A stretch of 64,000 nt of DNA, taken from Phycisphaeraceae bacterium. GTDB taxonomy: Bacteria; Planctomycetota; Phycisphaerae; Phycisphaerales; UBA1924. The notes under the pieces were generated by a model that saw only the letters and a list, made by a program, of their open reading frames with translations, was not told where the DNA came from and ran no database searches. The stretch spans positions 558,001 to 622,000 of the forward strand of contig JAHBWV010000001.1 in the NCBI GenBank assembly GCA_019636845.1, given 5' to 3'. This document shows positions 1-8,884 of the stretch, piece after piece. The position numbers and the translations under genes are program-made. The number at the start of each line of letters is the position of its first letter. Position 1 is the first letter of the stretch.

Positions 1-2
1 GG

Positions 3-872
3 CTTGGAGCGATGGTGACCGGGGGAGTCGTGCTGCACAAGCGAGAGGATGGGACGTACGTGCTGCCCGCCGAGCATGCGGCATTGCTCACGCGTGCATC
101 GTCTCCGAACAATCTCGCGGGAACTGCGCAGTGGCTCTCGGTGCTGGGGAGCGTCGAGGACCTCGTGGTCGAGGCGTTTCGGCACGGCAAGGGAATCTCG
201 TACGAGGCCTATGGGGAGCGCTTTCACGATGTCATGGCCGAGGAGAGCAACCAGACCACGATCGGAGGATTGGACGAGCACATCCTGCCGCTGGTGCCGG
301 GGCTGGTTGAGCGTCTGGAGCATGGCGCGAGGGTTGTCGATGTGGGGTGCGGGAAGGGTCTTGCGATGGTCCATCTCGCGGCGAGGTTCCCGCGGAGTGA
401 GTTCCAGGGCGTCGACCTCTCGCGTGTGGCGATCGAGGCGGGGATGCGCGAGGCGAGCTCGCGTGGGCTGGGGAATGTGCGCCTTGTCACGGGTGACGTG
501 ACGAGTTTCGGTCAGTCTGGCGAGTTTGATCTTGTGACGGCGTTCGACGCGATCCACGATCAGTCGCGTCCGGCGGAAGTGCTGGCGAACATCCGGCGGA
601 TCCTGCGACCGGGCGGGCTTTTCTTGATGCAAGACATCCGGGCTCGCAGCGCGGTCGCGGACAACATGGATCTGCCGCTCGGGCCGTTCACGTACACGAT
701 CTCCTGCATGCACTGCATGAGCGTCTCGCTGGCGGGAGGGGGGCCCGGGCTTGGCGCGGCGTGGGGCAAGGAGCTCGCGCTCTCGATGCTTGCGGACGCG
801 GCGTTCCGCGAGGTGTCGGTGCACGAGCTGCCGCACGACATCATCAACCTGTACTACGTCTGCGCCGGATGA
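3..872 (+). CDS. SAM-dependent methyltransferase, 5' end missing
   Basis: Class I methyltransferase of the kind that carries an N-terminal winged-helix domain (Rv2258c-like). The frame is already open at the window edge and reads L-G-A before the first ATG at base 12. In this family that stretch (WLGAMVTGGVV) belongs to the end of the winged helix, so the true start lies upstream and about 60-80 residues are probably missing. The SAM-binding motif VVDVGCGKG is clear, followed by the acidic strand-2 residue in FQGVDLS and a post-motif LRPGG at the end of strand 5. The C-terminus has a Cys-rich stretch (SCMHCMS). The substrate cannot be told from sequence. The last 19 bases overlap the convergent [2Fe-2S] gene. 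Confidence 0.85.
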   Translation, partial: LGAMVTGGVVLHKREDGTYVLPAEHAALLTRASSPNNLAGTAQWLSVLGSVEDLVVEAFRHGKGISYEAYGERFHDVMAEESNQTTIGGLDEHILPLVPGLVERLEHGARVVDVGCGKGLAMVHLAARFPRSEFQGVDLSRVAIEAGMREASSRGLGNVRLVTGDVTSFGQSGEFDLVTAFDAIHDQSRPAEVLANIRRILRPGGLFLMQDIRARSAVADNMDLPLGPFTYTISCMHCMSVSLAGGGPGLGAAWGKELALSMLADAAFREVSVHELPHDIINLYYVCAG

Positions 873-1171
873 TCGGCGTCCGGTTCCTGCGTTGCTCCAC
901 GGACAATCTCGGCGTCGCGCTCACCCGACTTGTGGAACGAGAGCCGTGCCTTTGTGTACTGCTCGGGCGAGACCTTGAGGTCGGGCTCGACCCCCTGCTG
1001 GTGCTGGGCGTGGAGATGCTTGAGGAACGGGACGCACCACTGGCACCCCGTGCCCGCGCCGAAGCACTCGGACAGGAGCGAGGGGACTGTGGGGTTGTGG
1101 ACGCGGAGATAGGTGCGGAGTTTGCGCAGCGAGACGTGGAAGCAGAGGCAGACCTTGTCGTCGGGGTCCAT
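854..1171 (-). CDS. BFD-like [2Fe-2S]-binding protein
   Basis: Small 105-residue protein with the cysteine spacing of the bacterioferritin-associated ferredoxin (BFD-like) domain: C8-x-C10 followed 32 residues later by C43-x2-C46. These four cysteines would bind a [2Fe-2S] cluster. The extra C36 is not part of the usual set. The C-terminal 50 residues are hydrophilic and carry no motif I recognise. In other bacteria such domains act in iron release from bacterioferritin or as electron-transfer modules; which applies here cannot be told. The gene stands alone and converges on the methyltransferase, overlapping its 3' end. Confidence 0.75.
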   Translation of the reverse strand: MDPDDKVCLCFHVSLRKLRTYLRVHNPTVPSLLSECFGAGTGCQWCVPFLKHLHAQHQQGVEPDLKVSPEQYTKARLSFHKSGERDAEIVRGATQEPDADHPAQT

Positions 1172-1230
1172 GACAGGAATTGTATGAGCGCAGCATCCTT
1201 CGCCGTTTCGCCTGCATGCGATGCTCCCCG

Positions 1231-2379
1231 CTACACCCCCTTGAAACTCACGAGCGGCACAACCCGCCGCGTTGTGCGTGCCAAGTCTCGCTGTGCCTTG
1301 AGCACCGGACGCAAGTCTCGATACGCGCCCGGTGTCTCATCTCGCAGCCGCTCCGCCAGACGCTCATCAAACACAACGCTCCCATACTGACGCGCAACCT
1401 CGCGTGGGCTGAAACGCTTCGCGGCCTCGGCCCGCCGACGCGCACGACCCGCCCCATGAGCACACGAGTCCAGCGACGCCGCGCATCCCATGCCGATCGC
1501 ATGGACGCTGAACGTCGCGGCGGATCCGGCAATCAACACCGATTCTCCCGCCCGGGCCCGTACCGCAGACTTGCGGTGGATGAGCAACTCTCGCCCTCCG
1601 AAATGCTCCGACGCGATCGTGTTATGTGGAGAGTCGATCAGCGACGCACGATCGAGCGTTGTGCCCGCGACAGAGGCGATGGCATCGGCCGCAGCATCAA
1701 TGACGCGCTTTCGGTTCTCCGATGCCCAGCGTGCGGCCCACAACGCATCACCCATATACGCGCGACCATCCGGCCCGTCACGGTCGATTCCGAGGAGTGC
1801 GGCTCGCCTTCCGACTGCCGCGCCTCGGGAGTGGTGCGCATGGATTGCCTCTCCGATCCCCCGCGATCCGCTGTGAACCATCAGCCACGCGTGCCCCTCA
1901 TCGTCGCGCTGAACTTCGACAAAGTGGTTGCCGCGCCCAAGCGTCCCAAGCTGAATACGTCCGTCCCGTCTGGCGGCGGACCGCAGCGTCATGACGGAAA
2001 GCGCCTCCGGATCCAGAGAATCTGGAAGTGGCGCTCCGTCAAGAGATGTTTGACGCAAGATGCGAACCCCCGCGCCAATGCGATGCAGAATCTCGCGAAG
2101 ACTGGCGCGTTCGTCGCACCAGTCGGTGGATCCCCGCAGCATCGCCGCGGTGTAGCCGCACCCAATGTCGCGCCCGACCGCGTCGGGATACACGAGAGAT
2201 TCAGTTGCAACAACGCATCCGTTGCAAACCCGCGCGCCCGCGTGGGCATCGGGAAGCACGATGACGCGTCGGACATCCGGGAGCGACGCTGCGGCCGCGA
2301 GCTGCTGCTTGGCCTCGGCATCCAATTGACCGGCAAGCCAGGAATGAACGGAAGCAGTGTGATGGTCATTCGAGGTCAT
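1231..2379 (-). CDS. rtcB: RtcB-family RNA ligase (short form)
   Basis: RtcB joins RNA 2',3'-cyclic phosphate or 3'-phosphate ends to 5'-OH ends using GTP and Mn2+, in tRNA splicing and RNA repair. Family signatures are in order: DIGCG with the metal-binding Cys at about residue 74, GRGNHF at about 147-152, VHSGSRG at about 167-173, an HNTI...HRK block at about 250-268, and CAHGAGR around residue 307 containing the His that is guanylylated in characterised enzymes. At 382 residues it is a little shorter than E. coli RtcB (about 408). The ATG start is chosen because upstream codons read through the coding frame of the preceding gene. It overlaps the 3' end of the RbfA-like gene by 14 bp, suggesting co-transcription. 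Confidence 0.9.
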   Translation of the reverse strand: MTSNDHHTASVHSWLAGQLDAEAKQQLAAAASLPDVRRVIVLPDAHAGARVCNGCVVATESLVYPDAVGRDIGCGYTAAMLRGSTDWCDERASLREILHRIGAGVRILRQTSLDGAPLPDSLDPEALSVMTLRSAARRDGRIQLGTLGRGNHFVEVQRDDEGHAWLMVHSGSRGIGEAIHAHHSRGAAVGRRAALLGIDRDGPDGRAYMGDALWAARWASENRKRVIDAAADAIASVAGTTLDRASLIDSPHNTIASEHFGGRELLIHRKSAVRARAGESVLIAGSAATFSVHAIGMGCAASLDSCAHGAGRARRRAEAAKRFSPREVARQYGSVVFDERLAERLRDETPGAYRDLRPVLKAQRDLARTTRRVVPLVSFKGV

Positions 2380-2809
2380 CGTGGCCCCCCTCTTCGAAAT
2401 CGGAGTTGAACACTGTGCCCGGCGGCGCGGCCTCAAACTCCAGGCGCGGCGCACGCTTGCGCGTGATCGCGTGCGAGACGGCCGCACGGAGCGCGGGAGC
2501 ACGCCCACCCATGCGGGTGAGCACGTCCAGACGCCCGAGACTGGCGTCTGCCCAAACCAGATACACGCGGAGGCACGACGCGTCCGGCGCGGGCTCCACG
2601 GCGACAATCATGAGTCCGATATCGATGGCCCAAGGCCACAACGCCAGTTCGAGGTCAAGAGCCCGCATGGCCTGTTTGCAAAGCGACAGGCCCTTGCGGC
2701 TTGCTTTGGAGCGGGATTGGTCCTTGCGGTCACGACGTGGGTCAAGACCGTCTTCTTCGGCGGGAAGTGCGCAGAGATCGCGCAGGCCCCGCATGGTGCG
2801 GCGCTTCAT
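2366..2809 (-). CDS. rbfA: RbfA-like ribosome-binding factor
   Basis: 147-residue protein matching the KH-like fold of ribosome-binding factor A, which acts in late 30S maturation. Visible pattern: an N-terminal helix region with a basic patch, then a strand-like segment IGLMIVAVEPAPD followed by LRVYLVW (the RbfA strand with its usual spD..xxVyv pattern), a helical linker, and a C-terminal block ending RAPRLEFE, equivalent to the canonical xxPxLxF end. An in-frame TTG lies 66 bases upstream, but the ATG has a weak GGAG ahead of it and begins MKRRTMRGLRD, so it is preferred. It lacks the usual infB/truB neighbours and overlaps rtcB instead, so it may be a second, specialised copy. Confidence 0.7.
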   Translation of the reverse strand: MKRRTMRGLRDLCALPAEEDGLDPRRDRKDQSRSKASRKGLSLCKQAMRALDLELALWPWAIDIGLMIVAVEPAPDASCLRVYLVWADASLGRLDVLTRMGGRAPALRAAVSHAITRKRAPRLEFEAAPPGTVFNSDFEEGGHDDLE

Positions 2810-3094
2810 GTGCAGAACAACTCCGGGCGCGCGAGACAATGCCTCCGCGCAGGGATCAGTGGATGCTGGTATCAACGCTATTGGAGTGGGAACACCAAAG
2901 ATCGACGGCTTGCTGCGCGCTCACGAAGGAGCGACGGCATACTCGGACGAATACGTCCGAGCGGTCGATCAGACGTTCAGCGGCAGGATGGAGTGGGTTG
3001 CACGCATAACAAAGTCTCCCGCGAATGGGGTTTCCATAGATTACATCGGCCAAGGGCGGAAGCAAGTCCAATCTCGAAGAAAGTTGGGCTCGCC
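2810..3094. other. Intergenic, no gene recognised
   Basis: About 285 bases between the RbfA-like start and the stop of the HAD phosphatase gene, both on the minus strand. Open frames here have no recognisable domain and look like chance reading frames. It may hold the promoter of the rbfA-like/rtcB pair; I cannot point to a convincing -35/-10 pair. Confidence 0.5.
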
Positions 3095-3883
3095 CTAAAC
3101 GCTCACTCTGCAGAGTATCTCCAACGCCCCCTCCGCCTCCGGCTTGCTCGCCACGAAGTCCGCGCGGCTCTTGAGCTCATTCTGCGCGTTGCTCGGGCAC
3201 CCGAACCAGGCCACGTGCTCTCGAATGGCAAGGTCGCTCGTGGTGTCGCCGATGCCGGCGAGCCGTTCGCGTGTGAGGCGGGTTCGCTGTTTCAGGCGGG
3301 CGATCCCCGTTGCCTTGCTCACGTGCGCGAGATCGCAGTTGATGTACAGCCACGTCATGGACACCCGCAGCCCCCACCCCTCACGCGCGAACACGCGCTC
3401 AATCTCCGGTAACAGCCCGCGCAGCACATCCGTCTCCCGGTGATAGAGCGAGATCGAAGCGGCCTTTCCCGGCTGGATCGCCACGCCCCGAGGCCCGAGG
3501 TCGGTGCGGACCCAGCGGGATGCCTCGGCGACCATCTCGAGGTGATGCTCGGTAATGGCGGGGTCCATCAGGTACTCGTTGGTAATGGGGTCGTACATCC
3601 AGACGCCGTTCTCGCAGACGATCGGGAGGGTCCGGTTTCCGATCAGGCGGCACATCGCCTCCGCAAAGGGCTGCGGGCGCCCGGAGCAGAGCGTGACGAC
3701 CGGGCGGTCGTGCTGGTCCTGGGCGAGGTGGTTGTGGGCGGCGATTTTCGCGAGCGACGGGACATCCATCGGCCCGGAGTGTTCGGGGCTGAGGCATCCG
3801 TCGATGTCGCAGATCACGGCGTCGAAGCGTCGAGTGGCGTGTGGGGGCGTGCCCGGGTTCACTGGGTGTGCGTCGGTCGTCAT
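3095..3883 (-). CDS. HAD-superfamily phosphatase (Cof/SPP-like)
   Basis: 262-residue HAD hydrolase. Motif I is VICDIDGC (nucleophile Asp at about residue 26, DxD), motif II is the Thr/Ser in VTLCSGR, the motif III Lys is in VSKATG, and motif IV is GDTTSDLAI. The large C2-type cap between motifs II and III (about 70-200) and the SKATG/GD..SD pattern place it with Cof-type or sucrose/mannosyl-phosphate phosphatases. The natural substrate is probably a sugar phosphate or phosphoglycolate, but this cannot be fixed. The ATG chosen begins MTTDAHP; the upstream extension of the frame is basic and low in structure. Confidence 0.8.
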   Translation of the reverse strand: MTTDAHPVNPGTPPHATRRFDAVICDIDGCLSPEHSGPMDVPSLAKIAAHNHLAQDQHDRPVVTLCSGRPQPFAEAMCRLIGNRTLPIVCENGVWMYDPITNEYLMDPAITEHHLEMVAEASRWVRTDLGPRGVAIQPGKAASISLYHRETDVLRGLLPEIERVFAREGWGLRVSMTWLYINCDLAHVSKATGIARLKQRTRLTRERLAGIGDTTSDLAIREHVAWFGCPSNAQNELKSRADFVASKPEAEGALEILCRVSV

Positions 3884-3977
3884 TCGGGGCCGTTCTTGTG
3901 AGCAGAGTGTAGGTTCTACGCCCGGAAATCGCCCGAACGCTTGGCGTAGGGGTCTGTCGCGTGTAGTCTCTTGCCCC

Positions 3978-6215
3978 ATGCTCTTCCTCTTTGCGATGAC
4001 AATCTTCCTGAGCGCACTTCTCTTGTTCATGGTGCAACCCATGGCGGCGAAGGGGATTCTGCCGCTCTTGGGCGGCAGCCCGGCGGTGTGGAACACCTGC
4101 ATGGTGTTCTTTCAGGCGTTGTTGCTGTGCGGATATGCGTATGCGCACGCCTTGTCGCGTTTGAAGTCGAAGTGGGCCCAAGTCGCGATTCACGGGGCGG
4201 TGATCGTGCTGGCATCGGCGACGCTGCCGATTGTTGTGCCGCGTGGTGTGGCGTTGCCAACGGAGGGTGGCGAGACGCTGTGGCTGCTCGGGCTTCTCGC
4301 GACAATGGTCGGAGGTCCGTTCTTCCTGCTCTCGACGACGGGTCCGCTGGTGCAGTCGTGGTTCGCGAGGACGGGGCATCCCAGCGCGTCGGACCCGTAC
4401 TTTCTGTATGGGGCCAGCAACGCGGGGAGTTTCATCGGATTGCTGGGGTTCCCGCTGGCGATCGAGCCCCTGATGGGGCTTCGGGATCAGGGGGTGTGGT
4501 GGGCGGTGGGTTTCGGCGCGCTCGCGCCGCTGCTGATCGTGTGCGGCGTGGTGATGGCGCAAGCGGTGGTGCGTGCGCCGTCGCGGCAGGCGCGCCGCGC
4601 TGGGAAGTCTCCTGCAGCACCGACGCTGGATGCCTCGCCGGTCACGTGGAAGCGGCGCGGGTGGTGGGTCTTCCTGGCGTTCGTCCCTTCCAGTCTGACG
4701 CTGGGCACGACGCAGTATCTTTCGACGGATATCGCGGCGATCCCGCTCTTGTGGGTGATCCCGCTGGCGATCTACCTGCTGACCTTCATCATCGCGTTCT
4801 CGAAGCGTGAGCTCGTACCGACGGAGTCTCTATCAAAGCTGCTGCCGTTTATCGTGGTGGCGATCGGCGTGGCGTTCCTGATGCACGCGCGGGAGCCGAT
4901 CGCCATGCTGATCGGGCTGCACGTGCTGTTGATGACGCTCGGGTCGCTCTTGTGCCACAAGCGGCTGGCTGATGCGCGCCCGGAGGTTTCTCGTCTGACC
5001 GAGTTTTATCTGTGGATCGCGGTGGGTGGCGTGCTGGGCGGGATCTTCAACGCGCTGGTCGCGCCGCTGGCGTTCAACGACGTGTACGAGTATCCGATCG
5101 CGATCGGGCTGGCGTGCATGTCGAGGATCGCGCCGGGTGCTGTCGCCCGGTCGGTGCGCTCGCGCATGCTGGATGTTGCTGTGCCGCTCGGTGTGCTGCT
5201 GATCGCAGCGGGGACGTTGCCCGCGATGCAGTGGGTCTTCCGGCTGGGGGGGATGGATCTTCAGGGCGGGTGGCTGGTGAAGGCGATGACGGTCGGGCTG
5301 CCCTGTATCGCGTGCTTCCTGGCGGTGGGGAGGCCGCTGCGGTTCTCGCTCTGCGCCGTCGCGATCCTGGTGTACGCGTTTGTGTCGATCGAGCCGACGT
5401 TCAAGGTGCTGCACAAGGAACGCACGTTCTTCGGCGTGCTGCGGGTGCTGGAGTCGATGGACGGCGCGATGCACACGCTGCGTCACGGGACCACGACGCA
5501 CGGCACGCAGTTCATGATTCCCGAGTTGCGGGACCTGCCGACGACGTATTACCACCCGGACGGGCCGCTCGGAGATCTTCTGTATGTGTACCGGGAGGGG
5601 CCGATGCTGCAACGCGTGGCGGTGATCGGCATGGGAACGGGCGCGATCGCGGCGTACGGGCGCCCGGGAGACGTTCACGACTTTTATGAGATCGACCCGG
5701 CGGTGGACCGCATCGCGCGGAACACCAAGTGGTTCCGGTATCTCAGCGATTCAAAGGCGACGGTGAACGTGATCATCGGCGACGGGCGCCGAGAGATCGC
5801 GGAGGCACCGGACGGCTCGTACGGGTTGATCGTTGTGGATGCGTTCAGCTCGGACGCGATCCCGGTTCACCTGATCACGCGCGAGGCGATCGAGCTGTAC
5901 ATGAAGAAGCTTGCGCCGGGCGGCGTGCTGACGCTGCACATCTCGAACAGGCACGTCAATCTGAATCCGCCGCTGGTGGGGATCGCGGCCTCGCTGGGGT
6001 TGAAGGTCGTGTCGTGCGCGCACCAGTCTCCGAAACAACTGGCGACGGACGCGTGGACGAGCGTGTGGGTGGCGATCGGGCGCGAGGCGCGTGACCTGGA
6101 GCCGCTGCTCGCCAAGGGTGCGGACCGGCGTGACTGGTGGGTCTTCGAGCCGAATGAGCGGACACCGGTCTGGACGGACGACCACGCGAACGTGCTGCAG
6201 ATGTTCAAGTGGTGA
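3978..6215 (+). CDS. Membrane protein with C-terminal spermidine-synthase-like domain
   Basis: 745 residues. The N-terminal half is a multi-span membrane domain that begins directly with a hydrophobic helix and a QP.AAKGILPLLGGSPAVWNTC motif, typical of fused MFS-like/spermidine synthase proteins. From about residue 540 a spermidine-synthase fold follows: VAVIGMGTGA (SAM or dcSAM loop), an acidic strand FYEIDP, VIIGDGRRE and VVDAFSSDAIP (the catalytic Asp region), then LTLHISNRH. Bacteria often carry this fusion; whether it makes polyamines or has another aminopropyl/methyl transfer role is unsettled. ATG chosen because it starts at the first membrane helix; the long upstream frame runs antisense through the HAD gene. 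It is divergent from that gene with 94 bp between. Confidence 0.85.
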   Translation: MLFLFAMTIFLSALLLFMVQPMAAKGILPLLGGSPAVWNTCMVFFQALLLCGYAYAHALSRLKSKWAQVAIHGAVIVLASATLPIVVPRGVALPTEGGETLWLLGLLATMVGGPFFLLSTTGPLVQSWFARTGHPSASDPYFLYGASNAGSFIGLLGFPLAIEPLMGLRDQGVWWAVGFGALAPLLIVCGVVMAQAVVRAPSRQARRAGKSPAAPTLDASPVTWKRRGWWVFLAFVPSSLTLGTTQYLSTDIAAIPLLWVIPLAIYLLTFIIAFSKRELVPTESLSKLLPFIVVAIGVAFLMHAREPIAMLIGLHVLLMTLGSLLCHKRLADARPEVSRLTEFYLWIAVGGVLGGIFNALVAPLAFNDVYEYPIAIGLACMSRIAPGAVARSVRSRMLDVAVPLGVLLIAAGTLPAMQWVFRLGGMDLQGGWLVKAMTVGLPCIACFLAVGRPLRFSLCAVAILVYAFVSIEPTFKVLHKERTFFGVLRVLESMDGAMHTLRHGTTTHGTQFMIPELRDLPTTYYHPDGPLGDLLYVYREGPMLQRVAVIGMGTGAIAAYGRPGDVHDFYEIDPAVDRIARNTKWFRYLSDSKATVNVIIGDGRREIAEAPDGSYGLIVVDAFSSDAIPVHLITREAIELYMKKLAPGGVLTLHISNRHVNLNPPLVGIAASLGLKVVSCAHQSPKQLATDAWTSVWVAIGREARDLEPLLAKGADRRDWWVFEPNERTPVWTDDHANVLQMFKW

Positions 6216-6448
6216 GACGGATGGGGAAGGCCTGATCGAGTGTGCCGCGGGGGAGGGGCGCGGTGCGTCGGCACTATGAACGACGCAACACTCCGTGGGC
6301 GATGTGTGGGCTTCCGCGATTGAGATCGGCGACGACTTGCATTGATGCCAGACAGACAGGTGTCGCCGGCCAGCGAACGGGGTAGATATACGCGTCGGCT
6401 GCACCGACTCGGCTGCTCTCGTTCGCTTCGCTGCCGTACCCTAAGCCC
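6216..6448. other. Intergenic ahead of aroC
   Basis: About 230 bases with no supported gene, RNA or repeat. It presumably holds the aroC promoter; no convincing hexamer pair or Shine-Dalgarno is evident. Confidence 0.4.
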
Positions 6449-7642
6449 ATGCCGATACTTGACTACCAGACTGCCGGGGAATCACACGGAGCCGCCCTCA
6501 TCACCATCCTCACGGGATTGCCGCGGGGTCTGACGCTCGATCTGGACCTGATCAACGGCGAGCTGCTGCGTCGTCAGGGGGGGTACGGGCGGGGCGGGAG
6601 GCAACGGATCGAGCGTGACGTGGTCGAGTTCCTTGCCGGGACGCGGCAGGGGAAGACGATCGCTTCGCCCCTCTGCATGCGGGTGGTGAATAAGGACTCG
6701 CGGATGGACGACGGGGCGAGGACGCCCCCTGTGTATCGTCCCAGGCCCGGGCACGCGGATCTTGCGGGGAGCATCAAGTGGCTGACGACGGACTGCCGCG
6801 AGACGCTGGAGCGGGCGAGTGCGCGTGAGACGGCGGCACGGGTGGCGGCGGGCGCGGTGGCGAAGTGTCTGTTGCGCGAGGTGGGGATCGAGGTGTTCGG
6901 GTTTGTTCGCCAGATTCTGGACGCTGGGACGGAAGTGGAGGTGACGGAGGAGAACTGGAGGTCGCTGCGCGAAAGGCGGGACGCCTCGGAGACGTATTGC
7001 CCCGACGAGCGCGTGACGGAGCGTCAGTGCGCGATCATCCGGCAGGCGAAGATCGACAAGGACACGATCGGCGGGATCGTCGAGGCACACATTTTCGGGT
7101 GTCCGCCGGGGCTCGGCTCGTGCATGGATTGGCGGACGAGACTGGATGCGCGTCTGGCGTACGCGGTGATGGGCGTGCAGGCGATGAAGGCGGTGGAGAT
7201 CGGGCTCGGGCGTGCGTGCGCGTCGAGGCCTGGGTCGGCGGTGCACGATCCGATCCGTTTCGATCCGGCGCGACGCGGGGATCACACGCTGGGATTCACG
7301 CGGGATACCAACAACGCGGGCGGGACAGAGGGTGGGATCACCAACGGCCAGCCGGTGGTGGTCAAGGCGACGATGAAGCCGATCTCGACGCTCCTGCGCG
7401 GGCTGCCCTCGGTCGATCTCAACACCAAGCAGCCGGAGATGAGCCAGTACGAGCGGTCGGATATCTGCGCGGTCTCGGCGGCGAGCGTGGTGGTCGAATG
7501 CGTCGCGGCGTTCGAGGTCGCGCGGGCGTTGACCGAGAAATTCCCGTCGGACTCGATGATCGAGCTCAAGCGTGGGATCGAGTCGTATCTTGAATACGCG
7601 AGGTCGCTGCCGCTCGATCCGCCGACGATGACGATCGCGTGA
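6449..7642 (+). CDS. aroC: Chorismate synthase
   Basis: Converts 5-enolpyruvylshikimate 3-phosphate to chorismate with reduced FMN, the last step of the shikimate pathway. The family hallmarks are present: GESHGAAL near the N-terminus, RRQGGYGRGGRQ.IE, RPGHADLAGSIKW with the conserved His, ERASARETAARVAAGAVAK, and a late block GGTEGGITNGQPVVVKATMKPI. At 397 residues it is of normal to slightly long size. No strong Shine-Dalgarno precedes the ATG, but the protein starts exactly at the conserved first strand. No other aro gene is adjacent. Confidence 0.95.
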   Translation: MPILDYQTAGESHGAALITILTGLPRGLTLDLDLINGELLRRQGGYGRGGRQRIERDVVEFLAGTRQGKTIASPLCMRVVNKDSRMDDGARTPPVYRPRPGHADLAGSIKWLTTDCRETLERASARETAARVAAGAVAKCLLREVGIEVFGFVRQILDAGTEVEVTEENWRSLRERRDASETYCPDERVTERQCAIIRQAKIDKDTIGGIVEAHIFGCPPGLGSCMDWRTRLDARLAYAVMGVQAMKAVEIGLGRACASRPGSAVHDPIRFDPARRGDHTLGFTRDTNNAGGTEGGITNGQPVVVKATMKPISTLLRGLPSVDLNTKQPEMSQYERSDICAVSAASVVVECVAAFEVARALTEKFPSDSMIELKRGIESYLEYARSLPLDPPTMTIA

Positions 7643-7657
7643 GAGGGTGGGCGTGAG

Positions 7658-7678
7658 GCATTGGGCATTCGGCGATGC
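7658..7678. repeat. Heptamer tandem repeat, GCATTSG type (3 units)
   Basis: Three consecutive 7-mers (GCATTGG, GCATTCG, GCGATGC) in the 52-bp gap between aroC and the convergent membrane-protein gene. Same family as the longer arrays near 47.3 kb and 57.0 kb. Confidence 0.6.
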
Positions 7679-7694
7679 ACAACGAGAGTTGTGA

Positions 7695-8258
7695 TCAGTG
7701 TCCGGTGGACGCGAAGTCGATGGGCATAGTGCTGAGGCGGCGGTGGAGGCGGGCTCGGCGCGCGATGGGCCACCAGTCGTACAGGAAGATCTCAAGGGGT
7801 CTCCACATGGCGACCCAGCCGACGATGATGAGACTCTGGCCGACGATCTCGGCGATGGTGCCCTGCCACAGGCCGCTGATGCCCTGTGCGGCGGCGATGC
7901 AGATGGCCACGAAGAGCAGCCCGATCAGGAGTGAGAGACGTCCGACGCCAAGGAGGTGTCGGAGTTCGCGTCGGGTGTTCTCGGCTTTGTACGCGAAGAA
8001 GTTGTGGATGGCATCGATGATGCCTTCACGGGCGGCCGGATCTTCGACGGGTGTTTCGATGTGAAGGACGAGTCGGAGCTGCGCATCGTGGTGGGACTCT
8101 GCGGCCCACCCCTCGATAAAGGCCTCGGCGTCGGCGTCGAGGTCTTTCTCGATGAAGGGGGAGGGGTCAAGAGAGTTGAAGAGTTGGGAGATGTTCTTGA
8201 GGCGGATCTTGATGGTGGCGCGGGAGGCGAGGTCATGCGGAGTTCTTGCGGGTTTCAT
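7695..8258 (-). CDS. Small membrane protein, unknown function
   Basis: 187 residues, family not recognised. The N-terminal 110 residues are soluble and charged, with a helix-rich segment (FIEKDLDADAEAFIEGWAAES). Two hydrophobic segments follow: SLLIGLLFVAICIAAA (about residues 114-130) and LIIVGWVAMW (about 152-165), after which the protein ends in basic and Trp-rich residues (YDWWPIARRARLHRRL). The ATG overlaps the stop of the GNAT gene by 4 bp (ATGA), so it is the last cistron of a coupled three-gene operon. Confidence 0.7.
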   Translation of the reverse strand: MKPARTPHDLASRATIKIRLKNISQLFNSLDPSPFIEKDLDADAEAFIEGWAAESHHDAQLRLVLHIETPVEDPAAREGIIDAIHNFFAYKAENTRRELRHLLGVGRLSLLIGLLFVAICIAAAQGISGLWQGTIAEIVGQSLIIVGWVAMWRPLEIFLYDWWPIARRARLHRRLSTMPIDFASTGH

Positions 8259-8884
8259 GGCGAGGCCTCGGTGGAGCGGGCGAGTCGGGCGTCGAGCGCG
8301 TCGCGGACCGCGGGCCATTCGTCGCGCAGGATGCTGAAGTAGACGCTGTCGCGCCATGCGCCGTCGGGCATGATGAGGTGGCGACGGAAGATGCCTTCCT
8401 GCGTCGCGCCGAGTTTGGCGAGTGCGGCGCGGCTGCGCAGGTTGCGGGCGTCGGTCCTGAACGCGATGCGTTCGGCACCGAGCGTGTCGAAGGCGTGTGA
8501 GAGAAGCAGGCGTTTGGATTCGGGGTTGACGGCGGTGCCGCGGGAGGTTTCGGCATACCAGGTAAAGCCGATCTCTGCTCCGCGGTGCGCGGGCCTGATG
8601 TCGTAGAAGGATGTGGAGCCGACAGCGCGGGAGGAGGCCAGATCAATGACTGCGAAGTGGAGTCGGCCCGGATCGGCGATGAGGCGCTCGATGAAGGCGC
8701 GCATGGCGGCTTCGGTGTGGTTCTCGGGTCCGAAGGTGAAGTAGCGGAAGGTGTCGAGGGGTGTGCCGGCGTGGAGGTCATGGGCGTGCGCGGGAGTGAG
8801 GGGTTCGAGACGCACGTGCCGGCCCGCGAGCGTGACGGGTCGGATCCATGCCTGTTCTGAGGGCCGTGCATCAGCGGCTGTCAT
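8255..8884 (-). CDS. GNAT-family N-acetyltransferase (RimJ/RimL-like)
   Basis: 209 residues. The acetyl-CoA fold shows as RHVRLEPLTPAHA at the first strand, an HFAVIDLASSRAVGSTS block (strands 2-4), a TRW/ETSRGTAVNPE-type motif A region, and the closing RTDARNLRSRAALAKLGA with the helix-capping Asn-x-x-Ser typical of ribosomal-protein or small-molecule acetyltransferases. The acceptor is unknown. Its start overlaps the end of the upstream aminotransferase by 4 bp and its stop overlaps the membrane-protein start by 4 bp, so all three are probably translated together. Confidence 0.85.
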   Translation of the reverse strand: MTAADARPSEQAWIRPVTLAGRHVRLEPLTPAHAHDLHAGTPLDTFRYFTFGPENHTEAAMRAFIERLIADPGRLHFAVIDLASSRAVGSTSFYDIRPAHRGAEIGFTWYAETSRGTAVNPESKRLLLSHAFDTLGAERIAFRTDARNLRSRAALAKLGATQEGIFRRHLIMPDGAWRDSVYFSILRDEWPAVRDALDARLARSTEASP

